NCBI GenBank assembly: GCA_016721735.1
Contig: JADKHM010000002.1
Coordinates: 310,001 to 374,000, forward strand
Length of the DNA: 64,000 bases
Direction: 5' to 3'
Source of the DNA: Flavobacterium sp.
GTDB lineage: Bacteria > Bacteroidota > Bacteroidia > Flavobacteriales > Flavobacteriaceae
Within the stretch, counting starts at the first letter, position 1; each line of letters begins with the position of its first letter. The position numbers were made by a program, and so were the translations under genes. Of this stretch, positions 8,865 to 17,823 are shown in pieces. The notes below the pieces were generated by a model. That model was given only the letters and a program-made list of their open reading frames with translations. It searched no databases and had not been told where the DNA came from.

Positions 8865-11800
8865 ATGAAAAAAAATAAATATCTAATAACCATAGTATTT
8901 TCCCTGTTTATTACCTTAAACAGTATTGGTCAAGTTGGAATAGGAACAACTACGCCACAGGGAGCGTTAGATGTTGATTCTACTACCGATGGATTATTGA
9001 TCCCAAGGTTAGCTTTGACGATTTCTACTAGTGCATTACCACTCACTGCGCCAACAACCTCAGAACTTGTTTATAATACTGCAACAGTTGCAGATGTTAC
9101 TCCTGGCTATTATTATTGGGATAGTGCAGCTTGGGTGAGACTTGCAACAGGGACTGTAGTTGAAACCGACCCGCAAGTTTCCTCTGTCACTTCCAGCAGG
9201 GTTCCCCGTTGGAATGGCACAACGCTAGTTGATGGCAGTATCTTCGACAACACAACAAGAGTCGGAATTGGAACAGCGGCTCCTGCAGGAGTTTTAGATG
9301 TTACCTCAACTACAGATGGATTCTTAATTCCACGAGTTGCATTAACAGGAACAGCTAGTGCAGTGCCTTTGACATTCCCAACGACATCCGAGATGGTCTA
9401 TAATACTGCAACAGTTTCAGATGTAACGCCAGGTTATTATTATTGGAATGGCTCGAGTTGGCTTCGACTTGCTACTGGAAATACAGGATGGTTAACAACT
9501 GGAAATACAGGAATCATAGATGGAACAAATTTTATAGGAACAGCCGCCGGAACAAACATTGACGTAGCTTTCAGAAGAAATAATTCAGCCGCCGGAAAAA
9601 TAGGAGCTACTAGCACTTCTTTTGGCGTCGGTGCTTTAAGCGCAGGTGCATCAACAAATAGCACGGCAATTGGCAATAATGCCTTGTCGGTTAGTACTGG
9701 GAACAATAACGTTGCCGTAGGTCAGAATGCTTTAGTAAATTCCGCTTCAACGGCTCAATGGAACACAGCTGTGGGAACCAGCTCTTTGCGCGGAATCAAT
9801 GACCCAGCAGCACAAAACAATACAGCAATCGGTTTTGAAGCCATGACAGGAGCGGGAAACATTTCCAATGTTACTGCAGTTGGAGCGCGTGCACTTTTCC
9901 AAAATACGGCCAATAATTCTACCGCAGTGGGTTTTAATGCACTTCAAGGTCAAGTTGGAGGTGCAACTGGCAATACTGGAGTCGGTGCCAGTGTTTTAAA
10001 TAATAACACCAATGGAGACAATAATACTGCCGTCGGAAATGAAGCTGGATTTGGTGTCGGCGGCTCAAATAATACGCTAATTGGATATTACGCAGGAAGA
10101 TTTTCATCGGGAGGAAATAACACAGCCCTAGGTTTTAGCGCACTTTCAGCAAATGGCGCTTCTTCAAATAGTGTCGCAATTGGGTATAATGCGCTTACCA
10201 ACAGCACTGCAGCTGACAATACAGCCGTAGGAACAAGTGCCTTGGGTTCAAATGTAACTGGAACTGGTAACGTGGCAATAGGTAATCAAGCAGGGTTCTC
10301 AGAAACAGGTTCTAATAAGTTGTATATATCTAATTCAGCTACTACACCAACAACCTCACTAGTATATGGTGAATTTAGCCCTACTCCTATCCTAAGAACG
10401 AATGGTACTTTACAAATTGGTGATCCTGCAGGAGTTAATGGATATGCGTTGCCAATCGTTCGCGGAACAGCAAATCAAATTCTTCAAACCAATGGAGCAG
10501 GCGCTACCAGTTGGGTATCTGCTTCTACATTAAGTGTTACCGAAACGGATCCTCAAGTTTCTTCTGCAACAAACAATACGATTCCAAAATGGAATGGAAC
10601 AACGCTTGTAGATGGAATTATGACCGACAACGGAACGAGTGTTTCTGTTGCAGGAACAACATCAACAACAAATCTTCAAATGACGTCTGGCGCTGCGGCG
10701 AATTTCGTGTTACAAAGTGATGCTGTAGGAAATGCATCTTGGGTTAATGCAAATACTTTAGCTATTACTGAAACCGATCCACAAGTTTCTTCTGCTACAA
10801 ACAATACAATTCCAAAATGGAATGGAACGACGCTTGTGGATGGGGTTGTAACTGATGACGGCACCAATGTCGGAGTTGGAGTTGCCCCGTCAGTAGGAAA
10901 TAAATTAGACGTAGCAGGTAAAACCAGAACTACAAATTTTCAAATGACAACTGGTGCAACTGCCAATTTTGTTTTACAAAGCGATGCGACTGGAAACGGG
11001 GCATGGGTGAATGCTAATACATTGACCATTACCGAGACAGACCCTCAGGTTTCATCAGTCACAGCCAGCAGAGTTCCAAGATGGAATGGTACTACGCTTG
11101 TAGATGGAACCATATTTGACAACACGGTGAGTGTAGGTATTGGCACAGCAGCTCCAGCGGGGGTTTTAGATATTACTTCAACCACTAATGGCTTATTGAT
11201 TCCAAGAGTTGCTTTAACATCAACTACTCTTGCTGCACCACTAACTTTTCCTGCCAACTCAGAGATTGTTTTTAATACTAACACCGCTGGAGATGTAACA
11301 CCAGGCTATTATTATTGGTTTGGTGGGGTCGGTGGGAATTGGTTTCGAATTGCAACAGCAAATACTAACGGTTGGTCTATAACTGGTAATACTGGAATCA
11401 TCGATGGCACGAATTTTATTGGAACTGCAGCCGGAACCAACGTAGACGTGGCTTTCAGAAGAAATAATTTAGCTGCAGGAAAAATCGGAGCAACAAGCAC
11501 TTCTTTCGGTGTGGGTGCCCTATCTTCAGGAGCTACGACAAATAGCACCGCCATTGGAAACAATGCATTATCTGTAAGTACAGGAAATAATAACGTAGCA
11601 GTAGGTCAAAATGCCTTAAGAGATTGTGCCGCAAGTGCTGACTTCAACACTGCTGTGGGAACAAATGCGTTGCAAGGACTTAACCTTGCCTCCTCAAACC
11701 GCAATACCGTTGTCGGATTTGAAGCGATGGGCACTACCACAGGAGACATACAAAATTGCACCGCCGTAGGTTTCCAAGCGCTTTACTCAGTAGATGGCTC

Positions 11801-12344
11801 TACCGCAATGAGAGGAATCAATAATACTGCAATTGGATATCAAGCTGGAAATGCAATTACAACAGGAGAAAATAATATAGCAATTGGGTATCTGGCACAA
11901 GTGGCTAGTGCTACTGGTAATAATCAGATAAAGATTGGAAACAACGCCATTACTTTGGCTGAATGTCAAGTAGCATGGACTTTAACTTCAGACAAAAGAT
12001 GGAAAGACAATATTAAAGATTCTTCATTAGGATTGAATTTCCTAAAAACATTGCGTCCAGTTTCATATACACGTAATAATGACAAAAAGCAAAAAACAGA
12101 ATACGGATTTATTGCCCAAGATGTCGATGCCGCGTTGCAGAAAGCTGGCGACACAAACAATGGAATTATCACAAAAGATGATAAAGGAATGTTAGGAGTT
12201 CGCTATAATGACTTTATTTCGATATCAGTAAAAGCGATACAAGAGCAACAACAATTAATAGAAGAGCTTCAAAAATCAAATGCTGAGCTTAAAAAGGCCA
12301 ATGCGGCAATACTAGAACGTTTAGAAAAATTAGAGAAAAACTAA
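8865..12344 (+). CDS. Secreted YadA-head-like repeat protein with C-terminal S74 intramolecular chaperone domain
   Basis: A signal peptide (MKKNKYLITIVFSLF... ending SIGQ) leads a protein of 1159 residues. It contains long runs of left-handed-coil repeats of the type NNTAIGNNAL/NNVAVGQNAL, as in trimeric autotransporter heads and phage fibres, in two similar blocks (about residues 205-500 and 855-1030). Four copies of an ETDPQVSS...PKWNGTTLVDG linker separate them. The end, SDKRWKDNI...YGFIAQDV, is a peptidase S74 intramolecular chaperone auto-processing domain. In that family the Ser and the Lys five residues later (here Ser1042 and Lys1047) carry out self-cleavage after trimer folding. A C-terminal coiled coil follows. 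No T9SS sorting domain is visible. The family context suggests a trimeric surface fibre; the function is unknown. Confidence 0.88.
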   Translation: MKKNKYLITIVFSLFITLNSIGQVGIGTTTPQGALDVDSTTDGLLIPRLALTISTSALPLTAPTTSELVYNTATVADVTPGYYYWDSAAWVRLATGTVVETDPQVSSVTSSRVPRWNGTTLVDGSIFDNTTRVGIGTAAPAGVLDVTSTTDGFLIPRVALTGTASAVPLTFPTTSEMVYNTATVSDVTPGYYYWNGSSWLRLATGNTGWLTTGNTGIIDGTNFIGTAAGTNIDVAFRRNNSAAGKIGATSTSFGVGALSAGASTNSTAIGNNALSVSTGNNNVAVGQNALVNSASTAQWNTAVGTSSLRGINDPAAQNNTAIGFEAMTGAGNISNVTAVGARALFQNTANNSTAVGFNALQGQVGGATGNTGVGASVLNNNTNGDNNTAVGNEAGFGVGGSNNTLIGYYAGRFSSGGNNTALGFSALSANGASSNSVAIGYNALTNSTAADNTAVGTSALGSNVTGTGNVAIGNQAGFSETGSNKLYISNSATTPTTSLVYGEFSPTPILRTNGTLQIGDPAGVNGYALPIVRGTANQILQTNGAGATSWVSASTLSVTETDPQVSSATNNTIPKWNGTTLVDGIMTDNGTSVSVAGTTSTTNLQMTSGAAANFVLQSDAVGNASWVNANTLAITETDPQVSSATNNTIPKWNGTTLVDGVVTDDGTNVGVGVAPSVGNKLDVAGKTRTTNFQMTTGATANFVLQSDATGNGAWVNANTLTITETDPQVSSVTASRVPRWNGTTLVDGTIFDNTVSVGIGTAAPAGVLDITSTTNGLLIPRVALTSTTLAAPLTFPANSEIVFNTNTAGDVTPGYYYWFGGVGGNWFRIATANTNGWSITGNTGIIDGTNFIGTAAGTNVDVAFRRNNLAAGKIGATSTSFGVGALSSGATTNSTAIGNNALSVSTGNNNVAVGQNALRDCAASADFNTAVGTNALQGLNLASSNRNTVVGFEAMGTTTGDIQNCTAVGFQALYSVDGSTAMRGINNTAIGYQAGNAITTGENNIAIGYLAQVASATGNNQIKIGNNAITLAECQVAWTLTSDKRWKDNIKDSSLGLNFLKTLRPVSYTRNNDKKQKTEYGFIAQDVDAALQKAGDTNNGIITKDDKGMLGVRYNDFISISVKAIQEQQQLIEELQKSNAELKKANAAILERLEKLEKN

Positions 12345-12377
12345 CAAAGTCAACCCTCAAAATTAGACCAAAAAACT

Positions 12378-13694
12378 TTACTTTTCTACCACATATTTTA
12401 GGTAATTTTGGGTATTTACAGCCGCTTTCAAGTCGTGCATTAAATTATACAACCCAAAAAAAGTTCTGTTGATATAGAGAAAGTGCTTAGAACCTCTATT
12501 TCCATTCATTTTTCGAAGCTGCGTATCTTTGGTAAACTCCTCTCCCATCGTTGCAATGGCATCGAAAAATTCTTCATTAGAGAAATCAAAGAAATCTGAA
12601 TGAAAAGGTTGCGTAAACAAACGCAACAGTCGATGAAAAATACCGGTGAAATAAACTATTTCTTCTGGAGTATCATCAGCTCGTAATATCTCCAATTGAT
12701 ACAATTTCTCTTCAAATAAAATCGGATTATTGATTGTTTTCGGATCCGCCAATTCAAAATAAGGAACATAAAACTCATTTGGTACTTTTTTAATACATCC
12801 AAAATCAATGGCCATGAGGTTCTCATTTTCATCAATCAAGAAATTTCCTGGATGTGGATCGGCGTGCACTTGTCGAAGATGGTGCATTTGATACATATAG
12901 AAATCCCAAAGTGTTTGTCCGATTTTATTCCCTTTGGTGGAATCTGTATTCTTTGAAGTAAACTCAGACAAATGCTGCCCTTCCATCCAATCCATAGTTA
13001 AAATTCTTTCAGATGACAATTCCGGATAATAAATTGGAAAGCGCAAATTTGGGATATGTTTGCACGCTTCGGCCATTGCGATGCTTTGTTTTAATTCGAG
13101 CGTATAGTCGGTTTCTTCAAGTAATTTATTTTCAACTTCAATAAAATACTTTTCGGAATCCTTTCCTTTCAAATTGAACATTCGTGTCGCAAAAGGTTTT
13201 ACTAAGGCCAAATCAGAACTGATACTATTCGCTACACCAGGGTATTGGATTTTCACAGCAAGTTTTTTCCCATCTTTGGTTGCACAGTGTACTTGACCGA
13301 TACTGGCAGCGTTTAAAGCATCTGGTGTAAACGAATCGTATATTTCCTCAGGAAATTTTCCTAAATATTTTTTAAAAGTTTTACGAACTAATGGCGCTGA
13401 TAATGGCGGTACTGAGAATTGCGACAGTGAGAATTTATCGACATACGCTTGGGGCATAATACTCTTGTCCATACTCAGCATTTGTGCAACTTTTAGCGCG
13501 CTTCCTTTCAAATTTTGAAGTCCATCATAGATATCTTCCGCATTATTCTCATTCAACTTTTCTTTAGTCAATGATGGATTGATCATCTTTTCACCATAGT
13601 ATGCAATGTAGTTCCCGCCTACTTTGAAGCCAGTTTTCACCAGTTGACCTGCACGTTCAATTTTGTTCGTTGGAATCTTCTCTAATGTCTTCAT
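12378..13694 (-). CDS. ABC1/AarF (UbiB-like) family atypical kinase
   Basis: The 438 residues carry the hallmarks of the ABC1 family: a KxAQ-type motif (GSALKVAQMLSMD, about residue 63), the Ala-rich loop AASIGQVH followed by VKIQYPG with the ATP-site Lys, the catalytic-loop motif VHADPHPGNFLI, and AIDFGC in place of DFG. Family members are ATP-binding atypical kinases/ATPases tied to quinone or lipid metabolism; the substrate cannot be read from sequence. It lies 33 bp downstream of a TetR-type regulator on the same strand, so the two probably form one transcription unit. This pair is a recurring flavobacterial arrangement. Confidence 0.9.
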   Translation of the reverse strand: MKTLEKIPTNKIERAGQLVKTGFKVGGNYIAYYGEKMINPSLTKEKLNENNAEDIYDGLQNLKGSALKVAQMLSMDKSIMPQAYVDKFSLSQFSVPPLSAPLVRKTFKKYLGKFPEEIYDSFTPDALNAASIGQVHCATKDGKKLAVKIQYPGVANSISSDLALVKPFATRMFNLKGKDSEKYFIEVENKLLEETDYTLELKQSIAMAEACKHIPNLRFPIYYPELSSERILTMDWMEGQHLSEFTSKNTDSTKGNKIGQTLWDFYMYQMHHLRQVHADPHPGNFLIDENENLMAIDFGCIKKVPNEFYVPYFELADPKTINNPILFEEKLYQLEILRADDTPEEIVYFTGIFHRLLRLFTQPFHSDFFDFSNEEFFDAIATMGEEFTKDTQLRKMNGNRGSKHFLYINRTFFGLYNLMHDLKAAVNTQNYLKYVVEK

Positions 13695-13727
13695 TTATTT
13701 GGAATAATAATTTTATATGTAAAAAAC

Positions 13728-14402
13728 TTAGCTCATTTTGTTCTCTTTCCAAAGAAATTTACCCAAATCAATAAGACTTTCAAGAGGTTTTGTATTGAAA
13801 ATATCTACCGCCGTGTTGACCGATTTTTCGATTAAAATATCTGTTTTTTCAAACCCTTTAGAGGAATCATCCATCCAAAATTTCAAGATCAATAAAAACT
13901 GAACCCATGCGCCTTCCGAAAATAAAGGTTTTGTAATCTTGTCTAATTTCGTGATGCTTGGAATTTCTTTCTCATCGATTATAGTGGATACAAAAGCTTT
14001 GAATTCTTTTCTAAAGAGTACCAAATCTTTCAGATTCTTAAAATTATTTTTGTTCTCTTCAAGCGAAAATAGAACGTAGCTCCTGTTTAGGGTTAGAATC
14101 TCAAACAAAGTATAAAACAAAGTCAATAATTTGTTCTTGTCTGTATAGGTTGCGTACCCTTCTTCGTTATTGATAGCCGTGATCGCATTTTCAAAAAACT
14201 TGACCCAAATAACTTGCTTGACATTGTCGATAGAACCAAAAAAAGAATAGAAATCAGATTCTTCAATGGCATTTTCTTTACAAAATAAATAGGCATTTTT
14301 GGGTGAAGCATTTTCTGTAAGAACACTATTCATATACAATTCAATAATTTTTGAATCATCTACTTGCTTTGATTTTGTAGCAGTTTTTTTTGTAGTTGCC
14401 AT
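13728..14402 (-). CDS. TetR-type transcriptional regulator
   Basis: After a Lys/Thr-rich leader (MATTKKTATKSKQ), residues about 20-70 form a TetR N-terminal helix-turn-helix (ENASPKNAYLFCKENAIEESDFYSFFGSIDNV). The helical C-terminal remainder is typical of the ligand-binding part of flavobacterial TetR proteins. At 224 residues it has the usual family length. It precedes the ABC1 kinase gene by 33 bp and probably controls this unit. The C-terminal sequence offers no clue to the ligand. Confidence 0.82.
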   Translation of the reverse strand: MATTKKTATKSKQVDDSKIIELYMNSVLTENASPKNAYLFCKENAIEESDFYSFFGSIDNVKQVIWVKFFENAITAINNEEGYATYTDKNKLLTLFYTLFEILTLNRSYVLFSLEENKNNFKNLKDLVLFRKEFKAFVSTIIDEKEIPSITKLDKITKPLFSEGAWVQFLLILKFWMDDSSKGFEKTDILIEKSVNTAVDIFNTKPLESLIDLGKFLWKENKMS

Positions 14403-14489
14403 GGGATCTTTTGTTTAGGATTGTAAAGGTAAGTTTTGTTCAACTTATTGACCAAATTTTTAAACAAAATGTTCTGTTAAAGTTTAGTG

Positions 14490-14519
14490 CAAAAAAAAAC
14501 TGCTCCAAATTGGAACAGT
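14490..14519 (-). terminator. Terminator after the lipocalin-like/OmpA-like operon
   Basis: On the minus strand ACTGTTCCA pairs with TGGAGCAGT (one G-T wobble) and is followed by nine T. Confidence 0.88.
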
Positions 14520-14544
14520 CTTTATATAAATATTTTCAGAGAAA

Positions 14545-15231
14545 TTAATTCCCTTCTGCCTCTTTGATCATTTTTTCATTCGCTGTAATAGCAAACTCAA
14601 CACGTCTGTTCTTGCTTCTTCCAGCATCTGTATCATTTGATTCTATCGGATCTGCAATTCCCATTCCTGTTGTCGTGAATCGAGTGCTAACAAGTCCTTT
14701 CTTTGTCAAATAACTTTTTACAGCATTTGCTCTATCTTCCGACAATTTCAAGTTATAATCTACCGCTCCTTTATTATCAGTATATCCGTAGATTACGATA
14801 TTAGTATCAGGATAATCAGTAAAAACCTTAACTAACTTATCTAAATTCGCCTTCGCCTGTGGTGTCAATGTCGATTTATTAAAATCAAAACGTACTGCAT
14901 TTTCTCCTAACACTAACTTAATTCCTTCTCCAACACGCACAACATCAGCGCCTGGCAACGCAGTATCAATTTCACGAGCCTGTTTGTCCATTTTGTTTCC
15001 AATAACGCCACCAGCAACACCACCGATTACGCCACCTAAAACAGCGCCCAAAGCACCGTTACCACCTTTACCAATATTATTTCCCAAAACACCTCCCAAA
15101 ATTGCACCACCGACTGCACCAATTGCAGCTCCTCGTTGTGTTTTGTTCGTATTCTTCGCGGCTTCACAACTTACAAACAATGAACTCGTTGTGAGTACTA
15201 ATGCCAATACAATTACGGTTACTTTTTTCAT
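14545..15231 (-). CDS. OmpA-family lipoprotein with glycine-zipper segment
   Basis: A lipoprotein signal (MKKVTVIVLALVL...SLFVSC, Cys22) is followed by a Gly-rich glycine-zipper region (GAAIGAVGGAILGGVLG, about residues 34-80). Residues about 110-220 form an OmpA-like peptidoglycan-binding domain (VRFDFNKSTLTPQAKANLDKL, IYGYTDNKG, LSEDRANAVKSYL, NRRVEFAI). The protein is likely outer-membrane anchored and binds peptidoglycan. It lies 14 bp downstream of the lipocalin-like lipoprotein gene and shares its promoter and the terminator at 14490-14519. Confidence 0.92.
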   Translation of the reverse strand: MKKVTVIVLALVLTTSSLFVSCEAAKNTNKTQRGAAIGAVGGAILGGVLGNNIGKGGNGALGAVLGGVIGGVAGGVIGNKMDKQAREIDTALPGADVVRVGEGIKLVLGENAVRFDFNKSTLTPQAKANLDKLVKVFTDYPDTNIVIYGYTDNKGAVDYNLKLSEDRANAVKSYLTKKGLVSTRFTTTGMGIADPIESNDTDAGRSKNRRVEFAITANEKMIKEAEGN

Positions 15232-15245
15232 AGCTATATCTTTAA

Positions 15246-15725
15246 TTATTTAGAAACTTTTTTAAATTGGTATACTACATCTGTTAATTTACCACCAACG
15301 TCAATCTTATCAATCAATTGGAAGGAGTCTTCTGTCATTCCTGAAATGGTAAGCACATATCCTTCTTTAACTTTTTTAGCTTTTTCACCTGCATTCAAAA
15401 TTTTCAAGACAAACTGTCCTTCCTTATTAATAAACCAAGTAAAAGGAGAACGCATCGAAGGACAACCTGATTTATCCATACTTAAATCTCCCGTGTTGTT
15501 ATTTGCAACAAACTTCCAAGAACTACCTTCAAAACATTTCGAATCGGCAATTTGAAAAGAGTTTACTTTGATGTACTCTGATCCAGGATAATCAACTGAA
15601 GCGATTGTCCAATTTCCCTTCATCGCATATTGCGATTTTGAATCGATTTTTGTGCTAGTAGCAGAAGTCGATTTGCAAGAGGCAACTGCTATCGAAATAG
15701 CAAGCATTAAAATTAATTTTCTCAT
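15246..15725 (-). CDS. Lipocalin-like lipoprotein
   Basis: The protein has 159 residues with a lipoprotein signal (MRKLILMLAISIAVASC, Cys17). The mature part opens with GNWTIASVDYPG and has alternating beta strands with two Cys in the middle (CFEGSSW, SGCPSM), as in the flavobacterial lipocalin-like lipoproteins that often precede OmpA-like genes. A ligand is not predictable. It is the first gene of a two-gene operon with the OmpA-like lipoprotein. Confidence 0.85.
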   Translation of the reverse strand: MRKLILMLAISIAVASCKSTSATSTKIDSKSQYAMKGNWTIASVDYPGSEYIKVNSFQIADSKCFEGSSWKFVANNNTGDLSMDKSGCPSMRSPFTWFINKEGQFVLKILNAGEKAKKVKEGYVLTISGMTEDSFQLIDKIDVGGKLTDVVYQFKKVSK

Positions 15726-15745
15726 AGTGTATATAATTTATGTTG

Positions 15746-15753
15746 CAAATATA
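15746..15753 (-). promoter_or_regulatory. -7 promoter element for the lipocalin-like gene
   Basis: TATATTTG on the minus strand, about 21 bp upstream of the start, matches TAnnTTTG. No TTG is found at the usual -33 distance. Confidence 0.5.
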
Positions 15754-15882
15754 CGACCCATCCGAATGAAACAGTAAAGAATCCTAGATTTTTTTATTTC
15801 CGACAATTTGTCATTCAAATGCAAGTTGGTACTCTATTTGAAAAGAGCACAACACTTTAAAAATTTTTAAACAAAAAGAATT

Positions 15883-17769
15883 ATGACAACAGGAAAAATC
15901 AATGTATCGGTAGAAAACATCTTTCCCTTAATTAAGAAATTTTTATACAGCGATCACGAAATTTTCTTACGTGAGTTAGTTTCAAACGGGACTGATGCCA
16001 CACTCAAACTCAAACATCTAACGAGTATTGGAGAAGCCAAAATAGAATACGGCAATCCTATGATAGAAATTAAAATTGATAAAGAGGCCAAGAAACTTCA
16101 CATTATCGATCAAGGTCTAGGAATGACCGCCGAAGAAGTTGAAAAATACATCAATCAAGTCGCTTTTTCCGGTGCAGAAGAATTCTTAGACAAATACAAA
16201 GATTCTGCTAAAGACGCTGGAATAATTGGTCACTTCGGTTTAGGATTTTATTCCGCATTTATGGTGGCAGAAAAAGTCGAAATCATCACGAAATCATTTA
16301 AAGATGAACCAGCGGCTCACTGGATTTGCGACGGAAGCCCTGAATTTACAATTGAACCGGCTGACAAAACTTCACGTGGTACAGAAATCATACTGCATAT
16401 TGCGGAAGATTCATTAGAATTTTTGGAAGAAGGAAGAATCAAAACCTTATTGAACAAATACAATAAGTTTATGCCGATTCCAATCAAATTTGGAACGAAA
16501 AAAGAAACGCTTCCAAAGCCTGAAGATGCTCCAGAAGACTACAAAGCAGAAACGATTGAGGTGGATAATATCATCAATAACCCAACGCCAGCATGGACCA
16601 AGCAGCCAACTGAATTAACTGATGAGGATTACAAAGGTTTCTATCACGAATTGTATCCTATGCAATTTGAAGAACCGTTGTTTAACATTCACTTAAATGT
16701 TGATTATCCTTTCAATCTTACCGGAATTTTGTATTTCCCAAAACTGGGTTCCGATATGCAAATTCAAAAAGATAAGATTCAATTATACCAAAATCAGGTG
16801 TATGTGACGGATAATGTAGAAGGAATCGTTCCTGAATTTTTGACGATGTTAAAAGGAGTTATCGATTCACCAGATATTCCACTAAACGTATCGCGCTCTT
16901 ATCTTCAAGCAGATGGTGCTGTCAAAAAAATATCAAATTACATCACCCGAAAAGTGGCTGATAAATTAAAAGCACTATTCACGGAAAACCGGGAAGATTT
17001 CGAGAAAAAATGGAATGACATTAAAATTGTTCTAGAATACGGAATGCTATCTGAGGACAAGTTTTATGAAAAAGCGGGTGCCTTTGTATTGTATCCAACT
17101 GTAGATGGAAAGTACTTTACCTTAGAGGAACTAAAAGAAAATCTAAAAGCCAATCAAACGGATAAAGATGGAAAATTGGTGGTATTGTACGCTGGTAACA
17201 AAGATGCACAGCACGCATACATTGAAATCGCGAAGGAAAAAGGATATGAAGTGCTATTGTTAGATTCTCCGATTATTTCGCATCTTATCCAAAAATTAGA
17301 AGCGGACAATGAAAACCTAACTTTTACGAGAGTAGATGGAGATCATATTGATAACCTCATCAAAAAAGAGGAAACTGCCATTTCGAAATTATCCGAGGAA
17401 GAACAAACCAACTTGAAAACGGTTTTAGAAGAAATTGTACCAAAACCTAGCTATAATGTGCAATTAGAAGCGCTTGACAGTAATGCAGCTCCATTTATTA
17501 TCACACAACCTGAGTTTATGCGACGCATGAAAGAAATGAGTCAAAGTGGTGGCGGCGGCATGTTCGGTATGGGAAATATGCCTGACATGTATAATTTGGT
17601 AGTCAATACGAATTCTGAATTGGCGACAAATATTCTAAATTCAAAAGATAAGTTGGTGCAAGAAAATTTGGTAAAACAAGCGCTAGACTTAGCCAAACTA
17701 TCTCAAAATTTACTGAAGGGCGAAGAACTCACCGCTTTTGTAAAACGCAGTTTTGAATTGATTAAATAA
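15883..17769 (+). CDS. htpG: Molecular chaperone HtpG (Hsp90)
   Basis: The 628-residue protein is full length for the Bacteroidota form. The N-terminal GHKL ATPase domain shows FLRELVSNGTDA (the Mg-ATP Asn/Asp motif), IDQGLGMT and GHFGLGFYSAFMV. The middle domain carries the conserved stretch PLNVSRSYLQ, and a C-terminal dimerisation region completes it. It acts as a cytosolic ATP-dependent chaperone dimer. The gene stands alone, is transcribed divergently from the lipoprotein operon, and ends at a terminator. I see no inverted-repeat heat-shock element upstream. Confidence 0.97.
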   Translation: MTTGKINVSVENIFPLIKKFLYSDHEIFLRELVSNGTDATLKLKHLTSIGEAKIEYGNPMIEIKIDKEAKKLHIIDQGLGMTAEEVEKYINQVAFSGAEEFLDKYKDSAKDAGIIGHFGLGFYSAFMVAEKVEIITKSFKDEPAAHWICDGSPEFTIEPADKTSRGTEIILHIAEDSLEFLEEGRIKTLLNKYNKFMPIPIKFGTKKETLPKPEDAPEDYKAETIEVDNIINNPTPAWTKQPTELTDEDYKGFYHELYPMQFEEPLFNIHLNVDYPFNLTGILYFPKLGSDMQIQKDKIQLYQNQVYVTDNVEGIVPEFLTMLKGVIDSPDIPLNVSRSYLQADGAVKKISNYITRKVADKLKALFTENREDFEKKWNDIKIVLEYGMLSEDKFYEKAGAFVLYPTVDGKYFTLEELKENLKANQTDKDGKLVVLYAGNKDAQHAYIEIAKEKGYEVLLLDSPIISHLIQKLEADNENLTFTRVDGDHIDNLIKKEETAISKLSEEEQTNLKTVLEEIVPKPSYNVQLEALDSNAAPFIITQPEFMRRMKEMSQSGGGGMFGMGNMPDMYNLVVNTNSELATNILNSKDKLVQENLVKQALDLAKLSQNLLKGEELTAFVKRSFELIK

Positions 17770-17791
17770 AAATTCTACGTTAAAAATAAGA

Positions 17792-17823
17792 AACCTGTAA
17801 GTTGATGCTTGCAGGTTTTTTTT
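17792..17823 (+). terminator. Terminator after htpG
   Basis: AACCTGTAAG pairs with CTTGCAGGTT (one G-T wobble) around a six-base loop and is followed by a T run. It lies in the convergent gap with the next minus-strand gene. Confidence 0.9.

Noticed and set aside
9440..11563. Long antisense open frames inside the YadA-like gene
   Set aside because: They follow from the repeat composition of the sense gene, recur in each repeat block and show no independent coding features.
8865..12344. Prophage tail fibre locus
   Set aside because: The S74 domain is phage-like, but the protein has a signal peptide and no phage genes lie on either side.
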